This document shows, piece after piece, positions 37,332 through 49,300 of a stretch of 64,000 nt of DNA; within the stretch, counting starts at the first letter, position 1; every line of letters starts with the position of its first letter. Made by a program: the position numbers and the translations under genes. This stretch comes from Pomacea canaliculata (taxonomy: Eukaryota > Mollusca > Gastropoda > Architaenioglossa > Ampullariidae): the NCBI RefSeq assembly GCF_003073045.1, contig NC_037598.1, positions 9,789,543 to 9,853,542 on the forward strand, read 5' to 3'. A model generated the notes under the pieces. That model was not told where the DNA came from and did not search any database. It saw nothing but the letters and a program-made list of their open reading frames with translations.

Positions 37332-40300
37332 CTGTGGACACAAAAATGCGGATGTTAGCTAAGCTTTGCTGCTACACGGACGGAGGTAGAGTGGAGTTGG
37401 GGTGGTCCACTGAAGACACACTCTCACTATACGATGTGCTGCGCAAGACTCGCAAGAAACAGATGACGACTAATAACAACTAATTATAATAACAGCAAGT
37501 GGCAGTCTTTTACATGCACGCTCTCACGTCGTTCGGCACAGAGTTTTGTAATTTCGTGGAGTAGACTAAAACCGGTATTTTCGAAAATATTCGAGCACCG
37601 ACCAAAAATTGAAGTGAAAGGTAAGATTAATCCTTTTAATAACAATAGATAATGACATTCTGAATCGTCTCCGCTAAAAGTTGTGGCTTGAGAACAATCG
37701 TTTTCGAAGGACGCCATGTTGCGTACTTTTTCGCGAAAGAAAACAAAACTAACGTTAATTCGTCAAGTGTGAGATACTACTAACAAGAAATTGTACGGGA
37801 TGTTCCCCAGATAGCACTCAGAAAACTGAAAGGAAAATCTCGAATGGATGGAATAGCGTCAGTCGCCACCTACAGAACCAGTCACATTTGAAACGCGATG
37901 ATTGTTTTGTAGCACAAAATTTGGACACGATTCAGAACATCACTATCATTTAAATCCAATTTTCTACTTCACTTGCCCTTTCCTTCAAAAACAAAATGGA
38001 AATAAAATGAACACACCCACCTCTCCCATTCCTTTTGGATAGACCTCTTTGTTACAACACTGCAGGACGCACTCCAAATCGAGTCTTAGAAACCACCGAA
38101 GTTCTCGCTTAAAGTTATAATTTATTAAAACTGCCATCTGCTTACATTTAGGTCTCTTGAAGGAGCGATTTCAAACATGGTGAAGGCAGCCTGAATCTTA
38201 GCACTTAGGCGAGACTGCTGCTTGTATGCATGAGGAAATGATGGCTATAACTACTGCCAAATCGCCTGCGTGGGCGAGGAGAGATGAATCTATTTGCAGC
38301 AGTGTGAACAAGCGACCTGAGATAAGTGGTTCAGAGGAGCAAATATGATGCCAATACATCAAGAATTTGTGCGAATCACTCAGAAGATATATACCTTCTG
38401 GCTTCAAAAATAAGAAATATCTGAAACAGTAGGTTAGTGGGTATCTTTTAATATGTCATTGAATTTTTTCTTAAATGTTTCTGCGCGTGTGTCTGTGTGT
38501 GTAAGAGAGAGAGAGGGGGAGACAGAAAGACTGCGAGAAAAGCGTTAATTACCTATGTTAACTACCTATTAAACTACCTCTTAACTACCTATGTGAGTCT
38601 GGCGTGACGATGACGAGTAGGCCGTTGTGCTGCAGCAGTTCGTGGGCCTTGGTGCAGCACAGCCAGCGTTGGTAAGGCGACGGGAGGTACTCAAGCAGCA
38701 GAGAAAAGACCACGGTGTGGAAAGAGCATCTAGGCAGGCGATGGATAGGGCTGCGGAGGCTGCCCAGGTAGGTGCTCAGCGTGTCCGGCGCCACTTGCAG
38801 GGGGTCGGTCGTCTCCAGGTGCAGGAAGTCGCAGTAGTGGACGGACTGTCGACAGCAATCACACCATTCATTACAATACAAAAAAATTAATGCTGAAGTT
38901 GAGAACCAAATGAGAACTAAATGATTAAAAAAAATTAAAAGAAAACTTAAGAGGGAAAGAAGACTTTCAACAACATGGAAGGTACTACAAGCAGTATGGG
39001 CGCACCCACTGCGTATTCGCGACGCCTCCACTAGGTTCGAGAAAAAGGAAATCGGTTCAGACCCTAATACACCTGCTACCACACAATCAGCTCGAGGAGA
39101 TCGACCCTAAATTTAAAATTCAAACCCGAGATCGCCCGATAAAGAGTTCACGCTCCAATGATCGCAGCCTTCAGATCATATCTTTAATCACATCTCCCCT
39201 GTCCCACAACAAAAAGAAATGATTGAAAAATCATGTTCGCTTAAAGCCATTTTAAAACGACCAAGAAAAGTTTTGTCTTCATTGCTCTTCCGACACGCAT
39301 CAGTTAACAATTTGAAGTTCACAATATGTAGGTCTAGAAGTGTGCAATTTTTTTTTGGTTGTTTATATTCTAGTGAACGTGCAAAGCTCAGTGTAAGATG
39401 CTGTTTCCTCAAATGAGGGTGAACACCCACTTTTGAGTTCTCGAGGCGCACGGCTACAAACACCCGCTCCCCTTTACTGCAGAAAAGCGTCAACACCACA
39501 GATGTCCGGATATGTTTATGTTGTATGGCTACAGCAAATAAGAGGGTGCTAGGACTATGTGTAAGTAAGACCAATCTTTGGAAAGCGAGAGGTCACGAGT
39601 TTGACCTCTTTCACTGCGTGGTGCTGTTTGTGGCCATGTATTTCCAGAACGGAAGAGAGGTTTATTCACCAAGCATCTGACGCTGAACTTCACTCAAATC
39701 AATTCACTCCAGTAGGACCTTTCATACCTCGATAATTCTTAACTACCCTATGTTAAAATGTAAATAATAAAAATTTAAAAAAAAAACCAAACTAAGCGAA
39801 GTGAGAAACGTCGCTGACGAAATGTTTGACCCGGTGGAAAAAGTGGATTATTCCTACTGGCATCCTCGTCTCAACAGAGCGCTACATTATCAACTAAGTG
39901 GTTCCCAGTAGACTAAGCGTTTCTCACGTGACACGTTCGATGACTGCAGTGTCACACAAACACACACACAAAAATCATGACGCGTAACAGGGAAGGGCTG
40001 GGGTGACCCAAATAGCTGACACCACTAACACTCTGAAGGTAGACTAATGTAGCCTCACATACCTCATGGGCCGGGCTGATGTCGATTCCTATGGCCATAA
40101 ACTCGCTGAACTGTAGAAAAGGGTTGTAACAACTGCCCACATCAAGCAGGCGGATCTTGTCCTCGAATGGAAGGCGTCTACAAAATAAATAATAAATCAA
40201 ATACACAAGATGGGAAGAGAAACAACGTGCCTCTCCCTTTCTATTTAGCATGCAATTTTGTACAAAAATCATGCTTCCTAAAGATCGTAACATTACGATT

Positions 40301-43300
40301 TCTTCGTTCCTAAAGAGAAAGTGAGTCAAAGGGCGAACGATAGAACGGAAAGGAAGGATTGGGATGGGGGTGGTGGGGTGAGGAATGGTCAGCGGCAAGG
40401 GACGAAAATCACTTCGAAAAGCAGAAGGGTGCTACACTTGCTATTCTGAAAATTCCATAAAATTCTATAAGCAATGAAGCAGAGGTACATCCGTACCCAT
40501 ACTTGCCTTGACTTTGTTCAAAATCAACAACAAGAGGGAGAAGATCATCTGCCGACAGCTCAGGTTTGCACCTATTTCTAATTATAGAACCTCGCACCAT
40601 TTCCAATGCATACCTAACCTTGAGGTAATCTCACCTCTGTTTCATAACGATGGACCCAGATGGAACAGCTGGAAGGAGAAGTGCCAGATTTTTGATACGA
40701 GGGCTGAGCAGGGAGCTACGCATTACCCCATTCCTTCAATCCTCGGTTCCAGGTAAATCAAACTTGATAGTCTGAAAGGGGACTAAATGGTGTGTGAGCC
40801 AATACCTCAAACTTGAGTTTCTGAAGGGTTTCAACAGTTTGGGAAGTAGCACGAAGCGGCATTGACATGAACCAAATAATGCCTTTCGGTGTTCGCTTCA
40901 AATTGGAGGTTTCAGCCTGTCAATAAGCAGCTCACTGTAACGAGCACTGTTTACTACAGAATCTCTCTTCTGGTGATGTTCCAGTACTGGGCCGACAGTG
41001 CTGCCAACAGAAACATAAATGCAAATGCGTTGCGGATATATGATGACTCATTCTCGTACGGTGTAGCCAGAAAGTGTGCTACAAAGTCACCCATACTTAT
41101 TTTCGCCACACCGGGGAAACGGTCCAAGACACTGCATCCTTCAGCTTTTTACCGATGTCCTTTGCCTCTTACGGTTTGTTTGTTTACTACTCATAATTAT
41201 CCTCCTATACTCCTCTTTCTCCCTCTCCCCCAGCTCAACCAAAGACAAAACAAAACGATATCCCATCAGAAAACAAAAATAGGTTTCCAAACAAGCAAAA
41301 ACACACCTGAGTTTAACACAGTTGATCAGACTCAATGGCCAAGCCATGCTCAAAACAACGATTCTCTGTACACAAGAATTTCTTTCATCTGTGTACATAA
41401 ATACAACAGTCTCGTGGACCCCATAAAAAACGACAATACAGTCTAATTCACAAACACACACACACCTACATACACCAAAATACAGATTTCTCGATACAGA
41501 ACAACGACGACGGTCAAATCAGTTGATTGCAATCTGATGATGACTTCAAAGAGACTTTGTGTACGTGCGCGCTCATGTGAGAGAGAGAGAGATAAAGACT
41601 ATGTGTAAGGCGTTTTTCTCTCACTACATTTTTACCACTTTCACTGTTTTTTTTTTCCCTTCGCCAAATTGTGAATTTTACAGTCCCTTATGAAAAAAAA
41701 AATCTTCTGCCCGAGGCCTATATTTCAACTCCCTTTACGGCGCACACGTCTCCTGCTGCGTGTCGCCGTGGCTCTCAGCGTTACCAACAAGCACAGTAGT
41801 CTGGACGCATCCACACGACTTAATATAAATATTGTATGGATAGAAATTAATAAAAATAGCATAAATAATAAAAAAAGAAGTTTCTAGATATGCTATTTTA
41901 GCGTACCAAAACGTTGCAATAAAAACCCAACGTATTAAAATCTACTTAAAAATTTTTTTTTTAAAGTTAAAAATCCGTAATCTTTACTGAGTGACAGATG
42001 GAAATGGGGATTAATTAACTGTTTCACGCCGAGCTAAACAGTTGGCCCTATAAAAAGGTGCCACATGCACAGCTTGAACAGTGTGCCCGAGACGAGATGT
42101 GAACCCAGGACAGCCAATCCTCACTATAACCAGACCGCCCTTTCTGAAAGATGGAAACGGAGGCAGGATATTCATGTGACATGAAAGAGAAAGAGAGGAA
42201 AACCCAAATACCTTTGGAAAACTTACCATTGTCAGACTAACAAAAGTTGGCAGGTGCGGTTTGCTTAAAGGACCAGATAGTTTGTTTCCTCCTGTTTCAG
42301 GCAACTTCAGCTAATGCTGCTGCCGCTACTACTACGACTACGACAACGACAATGAAAGTGACCGCCTTTGATTGCTACCGCTATATTTTGAGATAAGGCA
42401 AAAACTTGCCATTTGGACGGCGAGAAAAAATGTCATTTGGACGGCGATAAAATAATATCATGCAAGACAAAGCCTTTAGATAAACAACGAAATGATATCA
42501 GCACGATATCGTTTCCTTAATCCGTGCCTCCCACCTCGCCATCGCCCTGTTCCTACTCCAAAAACAAACTAACAAAACAAAGATCCCGTCTTGGCTTGTG
42601 CCAACACTATAGCCAGTCATGTAGTTTAGCGATATCCCATCAAAAGAGACTTGCTAATGGCCACTGGGTGGTATCCGACTGGGCGAAATCGAGCCACAGC
42701 GCCATGTCCAGGGGCAAGTAATAAGGTAATATTTTGTTTCCATATACTGTCTCTAAGATGACTCATATCACACTTTAAAACATTTTTTCTTTAAAAAAAG
42801 CACGCTGGATTTATAACGTGAAAGTGCTGTACACATTTGCCACAGACCATCAGGATGAAGTTTCCAGCCGACGACTTAAAATTATTTTTAGACGGCTTCG
42901 CGGAGCTATAAGCATCAGCGCGTGACGAGAACGCCGACGGTAGCCATTGCGTCACGTGACATTTTCTGACATGACGATAGCTTACTAGTGTCGCGCGTGC
43001 ACGGAAGTCACCGGCGATGTCCGAATTTCGTCTTCAAGATTAGATACTTGACAAATGGCGTGGGAGGCAGAATGAATAGAGGCAGTGTTAGAGAAGTAGT
43101 TAACGTATTTTTTAATTATTATTTGACGGATTATCTTAAGTAGGAAACGTGGAAAAACTTGCAAGGTTGTTATAGCTGGTCACGTGTGACAAGCAGTACG
43201 ATACGCAAATGACACCTGTACAGTCATAAATGTCCACGGACACAATTCATATACAAGCCCTGAGCTGTGAGGTGTCTTCAGGTATATAAACGTACCAACG

Positions 43301-46300
43301 TGCTTTTGTGACGGCACAGTTTGCACCTGTCTGCACATGGTGGCTTGTTAGCTGAAAAATAAAAGTTGCTTTCGTCACTGAGATTTATGTGAACGGCACT
43401 TTGTACTGAGCTCAATTCTTGTTTGATAAACAAAATGAAGTATGGTAAACCTTTTACATCGAAGCACGCTCTTTAAATCTCACACCAGAGACCTTTAAGT
43501 CGCCCTCTCGGTATCTAAATCGTTCAAGTCCACAGAAGAAATCCAAAACCAACAATTAAACAGCAATTACAAGGATGTTGTAAAATTTTATGTACAACTC
43601 CAACGATCTTGAGCAGGCTGTGGGACAATGACAAGCCAAACAAAAGGTAACGGTAACAAAATCCTTTTGCCCTTGCGTAGTTTAATCCGACAACAGCACA
43701 AAGCAGCACACAGATAATGGATACCTGCAATCCTGTCAACCACAAATAAGAACACCAAGACACGGGAGGGAAAGAAAATCCGACAGCAAAATAAAAGCTT
43801 AAATACCCCTGCACAAAGAAAACAATAAAACAAAGAAGGAAACAAAACAGTGTTATTGTCCATATCGAATGACAAGGGATACTGACTTTTATGTTACTGG
43901 CTGGACTGACAGCGTTTGCGAGCTTAATCTTTACAGTACATTCACCTTTAGCCGAAATGACAGCAATATTGAGGCACCTTCGTAGCTCTGCAACCTGACC
44001 AGAGACGGCAGCAAAACCAGAACAAAACTTACCTAAGTATATCTGTTCATATCACAAAATCATATGTATATCACCTGCACCACTACAAATATTTAGAAAG
44101 GGAGCACTGTCATCCCACCCACTAAAATCTTTCTTTCTTTGTCACAGGAGTGATAGGTACATAGAATCATAGAAATGAAGACAACTGGTGTTTTCCGACA
44201 AGCCAGCAAGGCCATGTCAAACAGGTGCAGAAAAAGAATAGCGTACCAGGCATGGGAGCTGAACCCAATACACCAGATCTTCACTGTATTGATGGCAAGA
44301 GCTTAACCATTGTGTCATCTACCACACAATTGGCGCATGCAGTTAATAAAACGACACACACTGAATAACACAATAATGAAGCATTATCGAGAAAAAAAAT
44401 CTAGTGGCAGTAGGTGAAATACGGATACAAAACCTTGCCAAAGCGAAACTGACAAATCAATCAAAGGTTTAGCACTTGGCAGCACGCACGGAAGACAGAA
44501 AAACCGAGACAAAAATGCGGTCTCATGTCAAGTCAGTTTCGTCTTCCCCTCCACCCTCTCGCCTTTGTGGATGATGATCTTAAGCATCAAATTACAACAT
44601 CTCGTGTGCGAAACGACGAAACTTGAACAGCAAGGCAGGTTTACTAAGCTACCACACTAAAACTATCCGATCACGCGAGGTAACTCCGACCGCACGGGGA
44701 GAAAAGTAAAGATTTCTTGTCTTAAAAACCTAAGACAGAAGTTACGGACTTCTACCTGGAGCGATTAAGTCCCAGTCACAAATTACAAGCTAGGCTAACA
44801 TATGGAAAAGTCTGTCCAGGCAATAATGTTGTTTAAAAGAAGAAAAAAAAAAAAAAAAAGGAGAAAGAGTGGGTGTTGTTTGGACGGGGAGAGTTTGGGA
44901 GTGAGGGATGCATACACAAGATGATACTTATTGTGCCGGCAGTGCCTCGCTCGGAGCTCACGTTTCATCTGAGTACACGTGTCAGCAAGCGGCGGGCTCT
45001 GTCCATTCTTCCCTCCTCAAAAGAACGACACGTATTTGATCTCCATTAGCTGTTTTACTCAGCGCTCCATCCCACCCCATGAGTAAATCATTAAAACACG
45101 CCGAAAAACATGAAAGCAAAACAGCGGCTGGGCGCAGTGTTTGTGCGGCAATAACACGGCTCTGGGATTAAAAGCCGTTCCTGGCTAGCTGGACAAACAA
45201 TGCTGATAAACAAGCCCAACAGGCACTTATTCCCTCCTACCTCACCCATACTCGTCTGCTGACGACATGAAGGATACACCACGTTTTAACGGCACGATCG
45301 ATATTGCCTGCTGATACTGAATACAACATAGTAAACATCTTGTAATTTAGCATCTGGCTCAGCCTCGTGTTGAGACAGTTCCCATCACTTCTAAAGAAAC
45401 GAATTCTTTGAAATATCAAAAGATATTTCATCAGAAAGAAAGAAATGCAAGGTACGACTAAAACTGGAAGCATAATGCTAATAGCAACATCTTTATGTCT
45501 GGTCAGCAACAGTGGTATTTTTAACCGACAACAGCAAAAACAAATAATAATAAATAAGGTACACATCGAAACGCCATAGCGCGCAAGCAGGGCGTTTGTA
45601 TCAATAATCACAACCAATTTAAACTAAATAAATACTGATTTCAGTTTTATGGCTACCCTGGCCATCAACACGGATCAACCCTACTTAGAAACAACAGATG
45701 CACGGCGTGGCGGTGATGTTTGTTTGGTTGGAAGGGAATTGTCGGGTCGGAAAAGGGTTTGAAATTTAACCACTGTCATCGCACAAGCTGAAAGGCTTGT
45801 TTGATAATGGCCGGACACACTTCGAATAAAATAAATTGAACTTGCAGTCATAAACACAAAGATTTCTAAAATTTTGGCTATCTCCATCGGGTTCAGAAGT
45901 TTGGTAATACGGCGTTACAATTCATCACCACTGTAGGAAAGGAGGATTGGCGGGATGTAGGCGAAGAAAGAAGAGTTGTGGGAGAGTTTTCTCCTGCGCT
46001 TGCAACATGCGGTATTTGTACCGTTCCTTCGTGCATTGCAGGTGTGACTAGGTCGAAACTTACTGATCTTCCACCACGAATATGAAATAAGTTGCATCAA
46101 GCGGTACTGCTCGAAGAACAGGTACAAATAACGGTTTCCAGCAATGTTTCAACACATGCGCTTTTAGCAAAATTCCTAAGCGGCAGAAGACCAGCAGGCC
46201 CCGCTACCGTCTCTCCCTCCTCCTGCTGGCTTTGGACCCAGTTCAACTTTGTTCGCTTACCTGCTTACTACGCAGGAACCGTTAACTTTAAAAGATGTGG

Positions 46301-49300
46301 CACACTGGTTGGAAGTATCTGCTTTTGTAACAGATCTGTGATAAAGTTTTAGCCTGAAATACGGCCTGAAGAATTATGAAAGTGAAGCATAAAGGAAAAA
46401 ATAACGGAGGCATGGTATTGAAAAAAAAAAAAAAAATCAGCCTTGTTCTTTGTCTTAAGACGCATATTTGTGGTCCTTCAAAACAAATGAATGGACTTAA
46501 AACAGCTTGCCCTAGTTTGGTCCTCTGAAATGACAGAAGATTTTAAGCACTAGTGGAATGCAAAATCTTTTTTCTAATGACTGGCTAACGCTCAGTACAA
46601 GATACTATTTGTTCTGGATAAATATACCTGTTCTGTTCTTGAGATACAGGTTTACAAACATCAACAAGCATAGAAAGAGGTCAAACTCGTGACATCACGA
46701 CATGTTTCATTAACACACGCTTCCAGCTCTCCCATTGGCTGACGCCTTCACAGGGTACTCATGGGTGATCCAGGTGTCTGTGTTGTTGACTTTCTGGGTT
46801 GTAGGCATATATCTCAAGAACGGGGTAGGGGCAGGAGAGGCAGGGGTACTCAGATTTGGAAAATGGTATATTGCACTGAATCATTTGACAAAAATTGTGC
46901 AACCCATACTAGTCTTTTAAGGAAAACTCAAAAAGGCTTATAGAATGATTGTTGATACAAAACATTTAGTTTGACCATGCTGTAAGAGAAGTTAAGTTTT
47001 AACAAGATCTTGTTTATATTTTCTTGTGCAATAATGTGATTTCTTCCCTATGGAGAGACAGAAAGACTGCAGCAATGCATGGAAAACAATGAAAAGCCCT
47101 AACGCACAGAACTAAAAGAAAAACAATAACACACACACGCACACACGTACAGAGAGACTGAACTCAAAAGGAAGCTCACACTTCTGTGTATATGTCGGGG
47201 GAGCTTGGGTTACTTCTCTCCAACATCAAGCCATAATTGCAGTCTTTATCATCCTTTTCATGACTGACACTGCAGCATGTCTGTGTCTCTGGACCAGAAC
47301 TGTTCTTGGCAGAGGAATAAAGAGTCTCCTGAAAGCACATGTGGGTAATGGAAGTGTTATCTAAGTTACCTTTATAACTATCAATATCACATGGTGAACA
47401 GTTGTCTAGTCTGCATCCTGGACTAGCCTGGGCTATTTCAGTTTTAGTGCCTCCAGCAGTGAAACCATTCTCGGTATAATCAGCAGTCATGGAAGAACTC
47501 TGCTTTCTGTTTTCCTCAAATGTTTGTTTCTTAAGCTCTTTCTGCAATACTTTTTTTAATCCTCCATCGAGGAAGTATTCGTTGATAACAAGTCGACACC
47601 AGTCGATACGATTCTGTGACCTTTTGGTCCAGTGTTCTTGAGCAAGCTTCTGCATACACTCGGCGTAAGTAGACAGGAGCGTTTGATCTTGACAGTGTTG
47701 ATGCCAGACAGTCTCATAATCGCCATTATCTGAAAACAAAGAGAACAAAACATTCACCTTCAAAATACACACCCTAAAGCCTACATCTTTGGATTTGCAT
47801 TTGGAAGAAATACACCAGGTATGCAGGAAATGAAAGAAAAATGGAAAATAATGCCCTAATATAAGATATGAGAAACATGGAAACTATTCATAACAGAGAA
47901 ATTTGCTGCTCTATTGTAAACAGAAAATAATGCAAAAACTGCTGTACAAGGTGCATACGTTATATTAATACCATTGGTGGTTTGTTTTTTTTTTGCGATG
48001 TAAAACTGCTCGGTCAGCTACTTTTGACAAAGTCTGCGAAATTTATCTGCGCATCTGTTATATAGGAATCTATTAAATTAGCATGATTTCCCATCCACTT
48101 TATTTCAATGCACTATGCAAAGAAATCAGAGGTATGTGCATGCGGAATAAAATAGATTGTTTCATTGACTAATTTGTTGAATGACTACTAAGTGTCATAA
48201 GCAAATTAAAATGTGCCTGATAAATGAATGCTGATGATATCCAAAATGTTTACATCAACAAGTTCAAGGATTACTTTGCAATGATTTAGAAACAAACTGA
48301 TCTGAATAAAAAAAAAATGTTACATTTGGAAAGTCATAAGACTTTTAAAACAAAAAAGACAAGCTACTTAACTGTGATATCTAACCCTACGCCATATAAA
48401 TCTGCACATAAGTAACAAAGTGAGAGGAGTTTTCAAGCAATAAATGCTACTAAATCTATTGTTTTTGAGGACTGACACAGTGATTATATATTCTGAGATC
48501 ATAAATTATTTTAAATAGGTAAACTGGTATACAGTCCCAACTTTCATTTAGCCACCATACATCAAACACAAATGATAAGTAAGAGATGATGGTGGTGGTG
48601 ATATATGTAGGGTACCTGAGAGGCAGGGTTGATGAGATAACATGCTGCAACTATACTCTAACCTGCAAGGAATATGATTAGGATACCTATTAATTTTTTA
48701 ATCATTTTATTTAGCATATGTGAACTCAGAGAAAAATGTTTCCTTTTTGCTAATGTTCAGTTGTACACTTTAACACACACCAAGCATTTCTCCTGATAAG
48801 TCTGTTTAGCTATTATATATTAAAAATCCCCTGAAAATTGTCTACTGCATAATATTATGGTAGAGATAAGAAAGATGGTCTTAGTCTTTTTTGTTGTTGA
48901 GCAAAGTAAACCTTAAATTTTGATAATTTTATCTACAGAAGCTTCTGGTTAATAACATTTTTTATGCAGTACTATGGTAAAAACAATGCATGAGAGAATG
49001 TGTGTGTAAAGTCATATCATTAAATTCAATTTTTCATGTTCAAAAATCTTTGTGTTAATGTTGACTGATTTGAACTCTGCACACTGAGTAATTTTTCCAT
49101 GCAACCATTCATGCCACTTAACATTTGAACAGCTATTGTTAAATTCTTTTTGACTTTTCACCCAAGAGTACTGATTTCATGCGATATGTGTGAATGTGAA
49201 AGAGACATTAAGTTAAGAGTAAATACTATATAAACCATGTCTTAACACATTCACTTTAAAATAGCATGTACACAACACAAATAAAGCAATGAATTTTCAC

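Larger units (their letters stand above)
40178..47179 (-). other. SAMTOR intron 2
   Basis: A 7.0-kb intron carrying two SINE copies, A-runs (44845-44862, 46421-46436) and CA/GA tracts. A 185-codon open frame on the opposite strand (40889-41446) has mixed composition and no recognisable domain; it is not called a gene. Confidence 0.8.

Noticed and set aside
40889..41446. 185-codon open frame on the + strand in SAMTOR intron 2
   Set aside because: Mixed composition, no domain recognised, no splice context, and it lies antisense within an intron rich in repeats. A decayed repeat is more likely.
47176..47772. 198-codon open frame as an independent gene
   Set aside because: It is SAMTOR exon 2 plus read-through at both ends; splice sites at 47729 and 47180 keep the frame with the other exons.
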